A stretch of 42,612 nucleotides of DNA from Opitutia bacterium UBA7397 (GTDB lineage: Bacteria; Verrucomicrobiota; Verrucomicrobiia; Opitutales; UBA953). The translations under genes and the position numbers were made by a program. The notes under the pieces were generated by a model that worked only from the letters and a program-made list of their open reading frames with translations, had not been told where the DNA came from and made no database searches. This document shows positions 31,325 through 40,868 of the stretch, piece by piece. Every line of letters begins with the position of its first letter. Position 1 is the stretch's first letter. The DNA lies in the NCBI GenBank assembly GCA_002470605.1, contig DKND01000121.1:1-42612 (forward strand), read 5' to 3'.

Positions 31325-33048
31325 TGCTTGAAAAGAACGACATCGCTGCGGTCCTGGATGAAATCGCGACCTTGATGGAGCTCATGGGCGAGAACCCTTT
31401 TAAGATTCGGGCATACTCCACGGGCGCGCGGATCCTCGAGACCATGACCGAAAATCTGGATGAGCTGATCAAGACCGGTGGCTTGGGCGAGATTCCCGGT
31501 ATGGGCGAAGCGCTGGTGGATAAAATCACGACCTTACGGCGCGACGGCATTTTACCTTTCCACCAAAAACTCCGCGCGGGAATTCCTGCCGGACTTCTGG
31601 AGATCATGCAGATTCAAGGCCTTGGACCGAAAAAAGTCCGCGCGCTTTGGACGCTCTTGGGCGTGGAAGACTTGGCCAAATTGAAAGAAGTTTGCGAATC
31701 CGGAAAGGTTGCCGAACTCAAGGGCTTCGGCGAAAAAACCCAGACGAAGATTCTCGAAGGTATTAAAAATCGCGTCGCTTACAGCTTGCGCCATCGATGG
31801 TACGAAGCCGCGGAAGTCGCTAATCCTATCTTAGCCGGCCTGCGCGCCTTGCCCCAGGTCAAGCACGCCGAGTCAGCTGGCTCTTTGCGCCGCGCCCGCG
31901 AGACGGTGGGCGACCTGGACTTCATCGTCGCGGCGGCCGACCCCAAGCCGATCATGGATTGGTTTGTCGCTTATCCCGGCGTCAAAGAAGTAACCGCGCA
32001 CGGTGAGACAAAATCCAGCGTGCGGTTTGAATCTGGTCTCCAGGCGGATTTACGCGTGGTGCCCGAAGAGCAGTTCTTTTTCGCCTTACACCATTTTACC
32101 GGCTCCAAGGACCATAATGTCGCGATGCGGCATCGTGCACTGTCGCGTGGCTTGAGTATGAGCGAATGGGGCTTCAAGGCGACAGCCGAAGGCGTGCAGG
32201 CACCAGGCGCTCAAAGCGAAGCGGAAGTTTTCCAGGCGCTCGGCCTGCCTTGGATCCCGCCCGAACTCCGCGAAGGCGCGGGCGAGATCGACGCCGCCGA
32301 GGCGAAATCACTTCCACGTTTGGTCGAAATGAAAGACCTCCGCGGAGCATTTCATAATCATACGACCGCCTCCGATGGCGTCCATACGTTAGAGCAGATG
32401 GCGAAAGAGGCGGAGCGTATGGGTTGGGAGTACCTCGGGATCTCCGATCACTCTAAGTCGAGCTTCCAGGCCAATGGTTTGGATGAAGGACGGCTGCTCG
32501 CCCAGATGGATCAAATCGCGCAGCTCAATGCATCGGGAAAATTCAAGGTACGCCTGCTGACGGGTTCCGAGGTGGACATCATACGCGATGGCACGTTGGA
32601 CTACGCCGACGATCTGCTCGGGCGGCTCGATTTCGTCGTCGCGTCGGTGCATAACCTTTTCACGTTAGACCGCGAATCGCAGACGGCTCGTATCATCCGG
32701 GCCATCGAAAGCGAACACGTGGACATGATCGGACACGTCACCGGACGATTGATCAACAAGCGCGAACCTTACGATGTGGACGTCGGTAAGATCATCGATG
32801 CGGCCGCGGCGAATGACACGATCATCGAACTTAACGCCAACCCTTGGCGGTTGGACATGGATTGGCGATGGTGGCGTCGAGCCGCCGAGAAGGGGGTGCT
32901 ATGTTCGATTAACCCTGACGCCCATGACTTCGCGCACTTAAGTTTTATCGAACACGGCGTACGCATTGCGCGTAAGGGATGGTTAACCTCCGCCCAGGTG
33001 CTGAACACCCGTTCCTTGCCTGAAGTGCTGAAGTGGTTGGGGCGCTAA
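31324..33048 (+). CDS. polX: DNA polymerase/3'-5' exonuclease PolX
   Basis: 574 residues. The N-terminal polymerase-beta-like part has helix-hairpin-helix segments (IPGMGEALVDKI, IQGLGPKKVRALW), GSLRRARETVGDLDFIV with metal-binding aspartates, and a palm/thumb region. A C-terminal PHP nuclease domain begins HNHTTASDGVHTLEQMAKEAERMGWEYLGISDHS and ends with the INPDAH metal site. Such bacterial PolX enzymes act in base excision repair. Start ATG 31324 overlaps the gmk stop; a GTG 3 nt upstream is possible. Confidence 0.93.
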   Translation: MLEKNDIAAVLDEIATLMELMGENPFKIRAYSTGARILETMTENLDELIKTGGLGEIPGMGEALVDKITTLRRDGILPFHQKLRAGIPAGLLEIMQIQGLGPKKVRALWTLLGVEDLAKLKEVCESGKVAELKGFGEKTQTKILEGIKNRVAYSLRHRWYEAAEVANPILAGLRALPQVKHAESAGSLRRARETVGDLDFIVAAADPKPIMDWFVAYPGVKEVTAHGETKSSVRFESGLQADLRVVPEEQFFFALHHFTGSKDHNVAMRHRALSRGLSMSEWGFKATAEGVQAPGAQSEAEVFQALGLPWIPPELREGAGEIDAAEAKSLPRLVEMKDLRGAFHNHTTASDGVHTLEQMAKEAERMGWEYLGISDHSKSSFQANGLDEGRLLAQMDQIAQLNASGKFKVRLLTGSEVDIIRDGTLDYADDLLGRLDFVVASVHNLFTLDRESQTARIIRAIESEHVDMIGHVTGRLINKREPYDVDVGKIIDAAAANDTIIELNANPWRLDMDWRWWRRAAEKGVLCSINPDAHDFAHLSFIEHGVRIARKGWLTSAQVLNTRSLPEVLKWLGR

Positions 33049-33099
33049 GTCGTTTTCTTCCGGCTCGCCCTTGGCCGTGGGGCCGTCCTAATCTGACGT

Positions 33100-33894
33100 A
33101 TGCTGCACGATAAGCGCCGTCTGCTCCTCATCGCAGGTCCCTGTTCCCTTGAATCCGAGGCCAATTGTCGGACGGTCGCCCAGGAGCTCAAGGCTCTTGC
33201 GGCGCGGCATCCGGAGCTTAACATCATTTTTAAAGGTTCTTATGATAAGGCGAATCGCACGTCGTTGGGCGGCGATCGCGGCCCAGGCATGCAGGCAGGC
33301 CTGGATTTGCTAGCGATGGTAAAAAAGGATTACGGCTTCTCCGTCCTCACGGACATCCATGGTCCGGAGCAATGTGAGACCGTCGGCAAAGTCGTCGACG
33401 TTTTGCAAATCCCGGCCTTCATGTGCCGCCAGACCGACTTGCTTGTCGCCGCCGCTAAGACCGGCCGAGTGGTGAACGTGAAGAAGGGACAATTCCTTTC
33501 GCCTTTTGAGATGCGCTTCGTCGTCGATAAACTCGAAGGCGCGAAGGCTGCGGAAATCTGGCAGACGGATCGCGGTACGACCTTCGGTTACCAGAACTTG
33601 GTCGTCGATATGCGTTCGTTCCCAATCATGGCTGGCTTTGGTCACCCCACGATTATGGACGCAACGCATGCGGTCCAGCTCCCCGGTGCCGCCGGTGGTT
33701 CATCCGGCGGACAGCGCGAATATGTTCCTGTGCTGGCCAAGGCGGCGCTCGCGGCCGGCGCCGACGGGCTCTTCATGGAGACGCATCCCGATCCGACCAA
33801 AGCCATCTCTGACGGCCCAAGCCAAGTGCCCCTGGCTGATTTCCCGGCCCTAGTGGAATCCTGCCTGCGCGTCTGGAAAGCCGTTCGCGCTTAA
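33100..33894 (+). CDS. kdsA: 3-deoxy-8-phosphooctulonate synthase (KDO-8-P synthase)
   Basis: 264 residues. It joins arabinose-5-phosphate and PEP to KDO-8-phosphate, needed for the lipopolysaccharide core. KANRTSLGGDRGPG, TDIHGPEQC, RQTDLLVAAAKTG, NVKKGQF and ETHPDPTKAISDGPSQVPL are present. The N-terminal loop reads AGPC15SLES. The Cys corresponds to the metal ligand of the Aquifex-type metal-dependent class; E. coli has Asn there. Presence implies a lipopolysaccharide-bearing outer membrane. The TAA stop shares TTAA with the convergent menE. Confidence 0.95.
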   Translation: MLHDKRRLLLIAGPCSLESEANCRTVAQELKALAARHPELNIIFKGSYDKANRTSLGGDRGPGMQAGLDLLAMVKKDYGFSVLTDIHGPEQCETVGKVVDVLQIPAFMCRQTDLLVAAAKTGRVVNVKKGQFLSPFEMRFVVDKLEGAKAAEIWQTDRGTTFGYQNLVVDMRSFPIMAGFGHPTIMDATHAVQLPGAAGGSSGGQREYVPVLAKAALAAGADGLFMETHPDPTKAISDGPSQVPLADFPALVESCLRVWKAVRA

Positions 33895-35096
33895 GTCTTT
33901 AACTTCGCTAGCACCGCCGAGCGGTCAAATTTGCCGCGATCATCGATCGGCAGGCTGGCGACGAAGACATATTGTTTGGGGCGAGCGGCTGGCTCCAAGG
34001 TATCCGCAATATTTCGCAAGGCTACTTCGATCGCAGGATCGCCAACGACGCAGGCCGTCACGGCTTCGCCCCAGGTTGCGTCGGGTCGTCCGAAAACCTT
34101 TACTTCGGAAATAATGCCGCTGGCGAGGAAGGCGTGCTCAACGCGAGACGGATCCACTTTTTCGCCCCCGGTTAATATTACTTGGTCCGCTCGCCCGTGG
34201 ACTTTGATCGTGCCATCGGATCCAATGTCGCCGCGATCGCTGGTTAGGTAGGGTTGCTCCAAAGGAAGGTTAGGCCAGATGCCACGACCCAGTGCGGGTG
34301 TCGAAATCTGCAAGAGGCCGTTTGATGCATGGAATCGTACGTCCGGCAAAGGCGAACCTCGTAATTCGGCCTTACTCCAAACGAGCTTCGGAGGACAAAG
34401 CGCGCAGGCGGCGGCGGTTTCCGTCATGCCGTAGGTGACATAAACCGGTAAACGGAGCGCGCCGATCCGCTCACGTAGCGGAGATGGTAGCGACGAACCA
34501 CCGAGGAGAATGACATCGAATTGGCGAAGCCAGTTCGCTCCTGCGGTCATGCCTAAGAGGCGAGATAGCTGAGTGGGAACGAGTGAGAGGATGCGCGTCC
34601 CAGAAGTCGGTAGTGGTACGGATGGTAATGGTTCGTCCGGCGTGAAGCGGCCGTTGAGCACGGCAAAAGCCCCCGAGGTTTCACGCGCCCGAATCGCCGG
34701 CATGAGTCCGCTGACGTGCCACGGAGGCGTGACGATGGCACAATTTAACGTCGGGCTAAATCCTTGCCCTACCAGAGCATCACGCAAGGAGCGTGCCGCT
34801 GCGCGCAGGGTGTTCACGTCATGGATGATAAATTTAATCCGACCGCCCGTACCGCCGGAAGGAATCATGATTCGTCCTGCCCAGCCTAAATGCCAATCAC
34901 AGGGGCCAAGCCCGACGGGGACGGGTCCCTTGCCGGCCACATTGACGCCCGCGGGGATTTGGCGGGCGGCTTCGCGCATCTCTGCTTCGCCCCATTGCGG
35001 GTTACCCAAGAACGTCGGGATACCCGCATCGTGCGCGGCTAAGGCTTCCCGAAGATGTTCGGCGTAATCCGAGTGGAAGACCGCAAGGCCACTCAC
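33891..35096 (-). CDS. menE: 2-succinylbenzoate-CoA ligase (MenE)
   Basis: 401 residues from a GTG at 35096 that overlaps the menC stop (GTGA). The frame runs back to a TTG at 35123. AMP-forming adenylating enzyme: P-loop IPSGGTGGRIKFIIH, LLGGSSLP, YGMTETAAACA, DRGDIGSDGTIKVHGRADQVILTGGEKV and a terminal DDRGKFDR. The P-loop resembles, from memory, cyanobacterial MenE (TGGSSGKIRFAIH) more than the usual TSGTTGxPK. It activates o-succinylbenzoate for menaquinone synthesis. Other short acyl-CoA synthetases are possible, but the coupled menC makes MenE most likely. Confidence 0.85.
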   Translation of the reverse strand: MSGLAVFHSDYAEHLREALAAHDAGIPTFLGNPQWGEAEMREAARQIPAGVNVAGKGPVPVGLGPCDWHLGWAGRIMIPSGGTGGRIKFIIHDVNTLRAAARSLRDALVGQGFSPTLNCAIVTPPWHVSGLMPAIRARETSGAFAVLNGRFTPDEPLPSVPLPTSGTRILSLVPTQLSRLLGMTAGANWLRQFDVILLGGSSLPSPLRERIGALRLPVYVTYGMTETAAACALCPPKLVWSKAELRGSPLPDVRFHASNGLLQISTPALGRGIWPNLPLEQPYLTSDRGDIGSDGTIKVHGRADQVILTGGEKVDPSRVEHAFLASGIISEVKVFGRPDATWGEAVTACVVGDPAIEVALRNIADTLEPAARPKQYVFVASLPIDDRGKFDRSAVLAKLKT

Positions 35097-36034
35097 GAGA
35101 TTTCCCGCCAAAAAGCGTCCCAATCGAAATCGACCAGCCCGCGCGTCATGGGCCCGCCGGCATGACGATCGCGGGCGTCGTGCTCAAAGCGGCCAAGGGT
35201 GTCGAAGCCGACGGTCCCAGCAGAAGGATCAAGGGAGGCGAACCACAATGCAGCTTGGCGCCCGATGGCGGTCTCAAAACAGGAGGAATAAACGACGGGA
35301 CCAGGACGTTGCTCCCGCCAAGCGCTGAGCTCTGTCCAGTCGCCGGCGAGCAAAGGTTTCACCACGACGAGGCCAGGCCAATCGTTTCCGGCGGGCGTAA
35401 GGAAAGATTCATCCAGCGCGATTTTATCTTGGCCCAGTGAGGCATAACCCGGATGTCCGATCGGCAGGGGCTGTTCTAGGAACTCCACGCGCTTTTCGTT
35501 TCGCGTAAAATCGGTCCAAGCACGTGCCGCCGTGAGATCGAGCGAACCGTTCGCATCGAGACGGACTTGGCCGTCGAAGCGGTGGAAGAGTTCGCGAATG
35601 GCGACTTCCGGCGTATCGGAAGATATTTTTATTTTTAAAGTCTGGAAGCCGGCGGCAATCTTTGCTGCGGCATCATCGCCCGATAAAGCGACTAGGCCCG
35701 CACACGGCAGTGCGCCGTCGTACGCAGCGATCACCGACCAATGCTCACAACTAGACATGGCCGCCGCCAAGCAGGGCAGGGCAGCGCGGGAGGCTTGGAC
35801 GGTTGAGCTAAGGTGCGAAAGGTTTCCTTGGGCCGAGCGCATGACTTCGATGGCTTGGTCGATCGTTTCGGAGGGGAAGCCAGGCCATGGGGCGATTTCT
35901 CCGTAGCCTACCCCGGTTTCGCTTTGGCACCGGAGCAGCACTCGATCGACCGCATCGACGCTGCCGGCCCCGGTTGCCAACGGTGAGCGAAAGCGTCGTC
36001 GGACCCGCTTGAAATCGAAAAAGCCTCCTTTCAT
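35093..36034 (-). CDS. menC: o-Succinylbenzoate synthase (MenC)
   Basis: 313 residues from ATG at 36034 (the frame is open to about 36085). Enolase-superfamily enzyme that dehydrates SHCHC to o-succinylbenzoate in menaquinone synthesis. LKIKI supplies the catalytic KxK lysines; metal ligands lie in RLDANGS, EFLEQPL and ALDES; VVVKP carries the opposite lysine. The N-terminal RRRFRSPLATGAG....GYGEIAPWPGFPSET is close, from memory, to cyanobacterial MenC. It is divergent from guaB and coupled to menE. Confidence 0.88.
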   Translation of the reverse strand: MKGGFFDFKRVRRRFRSPLATGAGSVDAVDRVLLRCQSETGVGYGEIAPWPGFPSETIDQAIEVMRSAQGNLSHLSSTVQASRAALPCLAAAMSSCEHWSVIAAYDGALPCAGLVALSGDDAAAKIAAGFQTLKIKISSDTPEVAIRELFHRFDGQVRLDANGSLDLTAARAWTDFTRNEKRVEFLEQPLPIGHPGYASLGQDKIALDESFLTPAGNDWPGLVVVKPLLAGDWTELSAWREQRPGPVVYSSCFETAIGRQAALWFASLDPSAGTVGFDTLGRFEHDARDRHAGGPMTRGLVDFDWDAFWREIS

Positions 36035-36126
36035 CCCGTCACTGTCATGAATCGAGCCCAAGTCGCAAAAACAATTTGCCTCCAAGGCGGGGGGTGCCTA
36101 ACACCCTTTGGGGAAACCGACCTGCC

Positions 36127-37701
36127 ATGGCCTCTCCCAAATCCAAGGGCCGCGTTTCCCTCGACGAACGCTTTTACCTACCCGCTGACGAATTCTTTCC
36201 GTCAACGGCTGGCTTAGGGCTGACCTACGACGACGTCTCGCTGGCCACCCGCTATTCAGAGGTGCTCCCACGGATGACCCGTCTCGATACCTCGCTCTCT
36301 GACTTCCTGCCGTTGTCTTTACCGATTGTGTCATCGGACATGGATACCGTCACGGAGCACCGAATGGCCATCGCGATGGCACTTAACGGTGGGCTGGGTC
36401 TCCTACATTATAATATGACGGAGGCCGACCAGGTGGCCGAAGTGCGTCGGGTCAAAAACCATATTCACGGAATGATCGGCGATCCCGCGGTGGTCTCCCC
36501 CGAGGATACGATCGCGCAGGTGCTCGCCCGGATTGAGCACGACGGCTTGGCCTTCAGTACCTTCCCGGTCGTCGGCCCGGATAATACCCTCCTCGGGCTG
36601 CTTCCCGGAAGCGCCGTCAAAGAGCGTCACGGTCAACGCAAGGTCGCTGCCGTTATGGTGCCGCGCGACCGGATTTTTACCGTCGTCGAAAAAGACCTCG
36701 GGAAAGACCCGATCGCCAAGGCAGATAAGCTCTTCTCTGAGCATGTCGGGCAAAACAAATTATTGGTGGTCGACGCAAAGAATAAACTTCGCGGTCTTTT
36801 CACGCTCAGCGATATCGAGCGTATCTCCGAAGAGTCTCGGGCGCATGTCCGTCCTACGCGCGACTCAGGGTTTCGACTCCGGGTCGGGGTTGCCATTTCA
36901 GTCCCACGTAACGCCGATGGCGAAATCGATCGGGCTCGCTTTCTGGCCCATGCGGCCGCTTTGGTGGAGGAAGGCGCAGATGCTTTGGCAATCTCCACGG
37001 CGCATGGTCACACCAAGGGCGTCGGCGATGCCGTTCGCATGCTCCGCAAGGCGCACAAAGGACTTACGCTGATTGCCGGCAATGTCACCAGTGGCGAAGG
37101 TGTCGAATTTCTCGCGGCCGCCGGAGCCGACACGATAAAAATCGGCCAAGGCCCTGGATCGATCTGCACGACGCGTATCGTCGCCGGTGTCGGCATTCCC
37201 CAGCTCACCGCGCTTTATGTCGCCTCCCGGGCCGCCGCCCAAAAGGGAGTCCGTATCCTCGCCGATGGTGGCATCACCAAGAGCGGCGACATCGTCAAAG
37301 CACTTACGCTAGCTGATGCGGTGATCCTCGGTGGCTTGCTCGCAGGTAGCCGTGAGGCTCCCGGCAAGCTGATGGAAATCAACGGCAAGACATATAAGGA
37401 ATATCGCGGCATGGGTTCGCACGAAGCGATGCGCAAAGGTTCCGCCGCGCGCTACGGCCATTCGGCCAGTGGTAAATTTAACAAAGTCGCCGCCGAGGGC
37501 ATCGAAGCTCTTAAGGAAGTTTCCGGAACCGTCGACCAGGTGCTGGGCAGTCTGGCCGGCGGGGTTCAAAGCGGACTTGGTTATCTCGGAGCCAATAATC
37601 TGAACGAACATCGGGCGTTGGCTCGCTACATCCGGATCACCCCAGCAGGTCTGCGCGAAGCCGCTCCTCACGACGTGATCGAGATCAAAGCCGGATCATA
37701 A
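36127..37701 (+). CDS. guaB: Inosine-5'-monophosphate dehydrogenase
   Basis: 524 residues from ATG at 36127; a longer frame starts at 36076. It oxidises IMP to XMP, the first committed step to GMP. N-terminal GLGLTYDDVSL, two CBS domains, then a TIM barrel with the active-site loop GPGSICTT (C347), ADGGI and the flap around YRGMGS. A GGGTG/CACCC hairpin lies in the short upstream gap shared with divergent menC, but I do not assign it a role. It is somewhat longer than the usual 490. Confidence 0.95.
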   Translation: MASPKSKGRVSLDERFYLPADEFFPSTAGLGLTYDDVSLATRYSEVLPRMTRLDTSLSDFLPLSLPIVSSDMDTVTEHRMAIAMALNGGLGLLHYNMTEADQVAEVRRVKNHIHGMIGDPAVVSPEDTIAQVLARIEHDGLAFSTFPVVGPDNTLLGLLPGSAVKERHGQRKVAAVMVPRDRIFTVVEKDLGKDPIAKADKLFSEHVGQNKLLVVDAKNKLRGLFTLSDIERISEESRAHVRPTRDSGFRLRVGVAISVPRNADGEIDRARFLAHAAALVEEGADALAISTAHGHTKGVGDAVRMLRKAHKGLTLIAGNVTSGEGVEFLAAAGADTIKIGQGPGSICTTRIVAGVGIPQLTALYVASRAAAQKGVRILADGGITKSGDIVKALTLADAVILGGLLAGSREAPGKLMEINGKTYKEYRGMGSHEAMRKGSAARYGHSASGKFNKVAAEGIEALKEVSGTVDQVLGSLAGGVQSGLGYLGANNLNEHRALARYIRITPAGLREAAPHDVIEIKAGS

Positions 37702-37718
37702 TTTCCACCAGCCAGGCC

Positions 37719-38576
37719 ATGTCATCACTTTTACGTTCTCTTCTCTTTTTATTGGGAGGCATCGTGCTCGGCGCCGTCGCGACGCTGATATTGCAACCGA
37801 GCTTTTCGATTGTCGTGACGAACGCTCCGGCTGTCGCCAAGAGCGAAGCCGTCCCGACCGTCACTAAGCCCGAGTCCGCTCCCGCCGCCGAAGGGTCGGC
37901 CAGCAAGGTCGCTTCCGCCGTCTCGGCTTTGCCGGCTTTAGATTACGCCGCCATCAACGAGCGCCCGGCGCTTTGGCCGACTTCGGTGGTGATGATCAAG
38001 GCATACAGTTCTCCCGTCATCGAAGGGGGTAAGAAGATCAGCGAGACGACGCTGGCGATGGGTGATTCATTGCAGGTCTCAAAAGTGTTCGGCGCGGGCA
38101 TCCTTGAAGTCCGTTCTCGAGGCGTGAAATTCGAAATCGATAGCCGCCTGACAAACTTTGAAGCCTTGGTCCGCAAAAAGGCTCAAGAGCTGTTTGCGAA
38201 TGGAAGCAATCAGCCGCTGCCTTTCGTGAAGGCGTCTTCGGAGGCTCCCGTTGTGGCAACGCCGGCTTCAACGGCTCCGCTCCCTGTTACGACTCCAGTC
38301 GCCGTCTCTGTTCCGTCTCCGGCCATGGCTCCGACCGCTGTCGTTGCCGCACCGGCCGAGCCAGAAAAGCCGCTCGTACCAAAGGGTCCGGCAACCTTGG
38401 ACGAAAAAATAGACACGCTTTTCGGCCGGAAGCCAAATGTTGCGGCCCCTGCGGCCGTGACCTCCGTGGCCCCTGCGGCCCCAGTAGCTCCTGCGGTGGA
38501 AGTCGCAAAGCCGGCTGACACCAAAGAAGATTTGGATAAGAAAATGAACACACTTTTCAAGTCTCCGACGAAGTGA
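37719..38576 (+). CDS. Membrane-anchored Pro/Ala-rich protein with repeated C-terminal motif
   Basis: 285 residues. One membrane segment near the N-terminus (about 5-26), then a Pro/Ala/Val-rich linker, a small folded region (about 85-160: AINERPALWPTSVVMIKAYSS...GDSLQVSKVFGAGILEVRSRGVKFEIDSRL) and a second long Pro/Ala linker. Two copies of a short motif end the protein: LDEKIDTLF at 227-235 and LDKKMNTLF at 272-280. The repeat looks like a linear motif that binds a partner. Function unknown. Its stop overlaps the GTG of the exonuclease gene. Confidence 0.6.
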   Translation: MSSLLRSLLFLLGGIVLGAVATLILQPSFSIVVTNAPAVAKSEAVPTVTKPESAPAAEGSASKVASAVSALPALDYAAINERPALWPTSVVMIKAYSSPVIEGGKKISETTLAMGDSLQVSKVFGAGILEVRSRGVKFEIDSRLTNFEALVRKKAQELFANGSNQPLPFVKASSEAPVVATPASTAPLPVTTPVAVSVPSPAMAPTAVVAAPAEPEKPLVPKGPATLDEKIDTLFGRKPNVAAPAAVTSVAPAAPVAPAVEVAKPADTKEDLDKKMNTLFKSPTK

Positions 38577-39343
38577 GCCAGGCCAAAATCTTTTCATGGA
38601 ACGTCAACGGCGTTCGCTCCGCCTTGGGTAAGGGGCTCATCGATTTCATCCAGGCGTCTGATCCCGATGTGCTTTGCCTGCAAGAGACCAAATGTGAAAC
38701 GGCGACGGCCCAGACCCTTGGGTTGCCTTTTGCCCATCAGGTCTGGCATGAGGCGGAGAAGAAGGGCTACTCGGGTACGGCCATCCTTTCCAAGCACGAA
38801 CCACTGTCCGTGGCTTTGGATTTTCCCGGCGATCACCCTGCCGAAGGACGCGTCGTCACTGCCGAATTCCGCGATTGTTACGTCGTGAGCGCTTATGTCC
38901 CTAATTCCCAACGCGAGTTGGAGCGGTTGGACTATCGTTTGCAATGGGATGCGGATTTTCAGCGCTACCTTGCGAAGCTCGCGCAAAAAAAGCCTTTGGT
39001 CGTATGCGGTGATCTCAATGTGGCGCACGCGGAAATAGATTTAGCCAATCCTTCGACGAATCGCCGGAACGCGGGATTCACCGATGAGGAGCGCGAGTCC
39101 TTTACTAAACTGCTCCGGCAACAGGGTTTTGTTGATACCTTTCGCGCGCACCATCCTGACGTCAAACAGCGCTACAGTTGGTGGAGTTATCGGCCCGGTA
39201 TCCGGGCCCGAAACATTGGATGGCGCTTGGATTATTGCCTGACATCCGAAGGGCTCAAGTGGTCGGCGCCCGAGATCCACGATCAAGTGACAGGATCGGA
39301 CCATTGTCCGGTATCGGTGCGGATTGCGGCCGAACTGGCCTAA
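38573..39343 (+). CDS. xth: Exodeoxyribonuclease III family AP endonuclease
   Basis: 256 residues. Metal-dependent endonuclease/exonuclease/phosphatase fold: SWNVNGVRSAL, LCLQETK, VVCGDLNVAH, RLDYCL and the closing GSDHCPV. It cuts at abasic sites in base excision repair. The start is GTG at 38573, overlapping the upstream stop (GTGA). It ends 10 bp from the convergent POT gene. Confidence 0.93.
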   Translation: MSQAKIFSWNVNGVRSALGKGLIDFIQASDPDVLCLQETKCETATAQTLGLPFAHQVWHEAEKKGYSGTAILSKHEPLSVALDFPGDHPAEGRVVTAEFRDCYVVSAYVPNSQRELERLDYRLQWDADFQRYLAKLAQKKPLVVCGDLNVAHAEIDLANPSTNRRNAGFTDEERESFTKLLRQQGFVDTFRAHHPDVKQRYSWWSYRPGIRARNIGWRLDYCLTSEGLKWSAPEIHDQVTGSDHCPVSVRIAAELA

Positions 39344-39353
39344 GCGTAGCACC

Positions 39354-40868
39354 TCAGGGGTGCTTGCCCATCCGCCGCTTCACCCAAGGCACCATGGCCA
39401 GCAGGCCGACCGTCACGACTCCGACCGTCAGGGCTTGATTCAGGAAGAAGCGCGAAAGTAAGACTGGATCTTTGGACGAAAAATCTTCGGCCAAGACCCC
39501 GGCGAGTTTGTTGCCCAAGGCTGTTCCTAAAAACCACAGACCCATGATCAGCCCCGTCAGCTTGGCGGGAGCGAGTTTGCTCATCGTGCTGAGCCCGACC
39601 GGGCTGAGGCAAAGTTCGCCGAGCGTCTGCAAGAAGTACACGGCGATGAGCCACCATGGGCTGACTTTACCGCTCGCAGTAAGCTGCGCGGCGGGGACCA
39701 ATAATAAGAAAGATATGCCCAAGAAGACGAGGCCGAGGACGAACTTGCCCGGGACGGACGGTTGGCGCGTGCCGAGCCGAACCCAGCCCCAGGCGAAGAG
39801 CGGTGCGAGCGCGAGGATGAAGAGCGAGTTGACGGATTGGAACCAGGAGGAAGGGTAGGCCCAGCCCGCCACTTCATGATGCGTGAGCTCGTCGGCGAAG
39901 AGGGTGAGCGAGGACCCGGCCTGTTCGAAGACGGCCCAGAAAATGATCGCCGCGATGAAGAAGACCAAGATGGCGGCAATCCGGTGGCTGTCTTCGTCCT
40001 TCTTCATGAGGCCAAAATAAATCACTCCTGCGATCGGCAGCGCATAGACGATGGGATTGATCCAGGCGAAATGGTCCGAGGCAATCATGAGTCCCAAGAG
40101 CAAGACCGTCCCGAGCGTAACCATCATGAGCTGTAGCCATGGGCGCGGAGTATCGCGTTCCGGCGCATGACCGATGTGTCCGAGGAGCTTAAGCCGACGA
40201 AGGTAGGTCCACATCCCAAAGGTCATCCCGATGCCGGCGGCGCCGAAGCCCCAGTGCCAACTATGCAGCGGGTCGAGCCCCCAAGACAGAAGCATGGCCT
40301 TAAACTGTTCCCCTTGGGCGAGCCAGCCTACGACCAGCGGAGCGGCAAAAGCCCCGAGGTTGATGCCCATATAAAAGAGCGAGAAGCCGGCATCGCGGCG
40401 ATGATCGCCCCGGGCGTACAATCCGCCGACAAGCGTGCTGATGCTAGGCTTAAGCAGTCCGGTACCCAGCGCGACCAAGATGAGCCCAAGGTAAAAACTT
40501 GGAATCGAATCAATCGCCAAGGTGTAGTGTCCAGCGGTGATGATGAAACCACCGATCAAGACCGCTCGTCGCGCCCCGATGAAATTATCGGCGAGGTAAC
40601 CGCCGAGGATGCAGACCATGTAACTCGCCATGGTGTAATTCCCGTAAATCTGGGCGGCGTATTTTTGTTCGAAGCCCAGGCCGCCCATCGCCACCGGCGC
40701 GACCATGAAGAGCAGTAAGAGCGCCCGCATGCCATAGTAAGAGAACCGCTCCCACATTTCCGCGAAGAAGAGCATACTCAGACCCTTGGGGTGGCCACCG
40801 ATCCCGCCGGTGTGCAAGACCTCGGGGACGTGAGGAGTCGCATCGGGGATGGGCTTAGGGAGGTTCAT
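39354..40868 (-). CDS. POT/PTR-family proton-dependent peptide transporter
   Basis: 504 residues with at least 12 membrane segments. The first helix carries EMWERFSYYGMRALLLLFM, the family's ExxERFxYYG proton-coupling motif. FYMGINLGAFAAPLVVG is the conserved NxG signature of helix 4-5. It takes up di- and tripeptides with protons. A TATTCT hexamer lies 7 nt upstream of the ATG at 40868. It diverges from feoA across 120 bp. Confidence 0.93.
   Translation of the reverse strand: MNLPKPIPDATPHVPEVLHTGGIGGHPKGLSMLFFAEMWERFSYYGMRALLLLFMVAPVAMGGLGFEQKYAAQIYGNYTMASYMVCILGGYLADNFIGARRAVLIGGFIITAGHYTLAIDSIPSFYLGLILVALGTGLLKPSISTLVGGLYARGDHRRDAGFSLFYMGINLGAFAAPLVVGWLAQGEQFKAMLLSWGLDPLHSWHWGFGAAGIGMTFGMWTYLRRLKLLGHIGHAPERDTPRPWLQLMMVTLGTVLLLGLMIASDHFAWINPIVYALPIAGVIYFGLMKKDEDSHRIAAILVFFIAAIIFWAVFEQAGSSLTLFADELTHHEVAGWAYPSSWFQSVNSLFILALAPLFAWGWVRLGTRQPSVPGKFVLGLVFLGISFLLLVPAAQLTASGKVSPWWLIAVYFLQTLGELCLSPVGLSTMSKLAPAKLTGLIMGLWFLGTALGNKLAGVLAEDFSSKDPVLLSRFFLNQALTVGVVTVGLLAMVPWVKRRMGKHP

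Noticed and set aside
38210..38597. Overlapping minus-strand Gly/Ala- and Arg-rich ORFs
   Set aside because: They are antisense shadows of the Pro/Ala-rich linker of the plus-strand gene, and their low-complexity composition follows from it.
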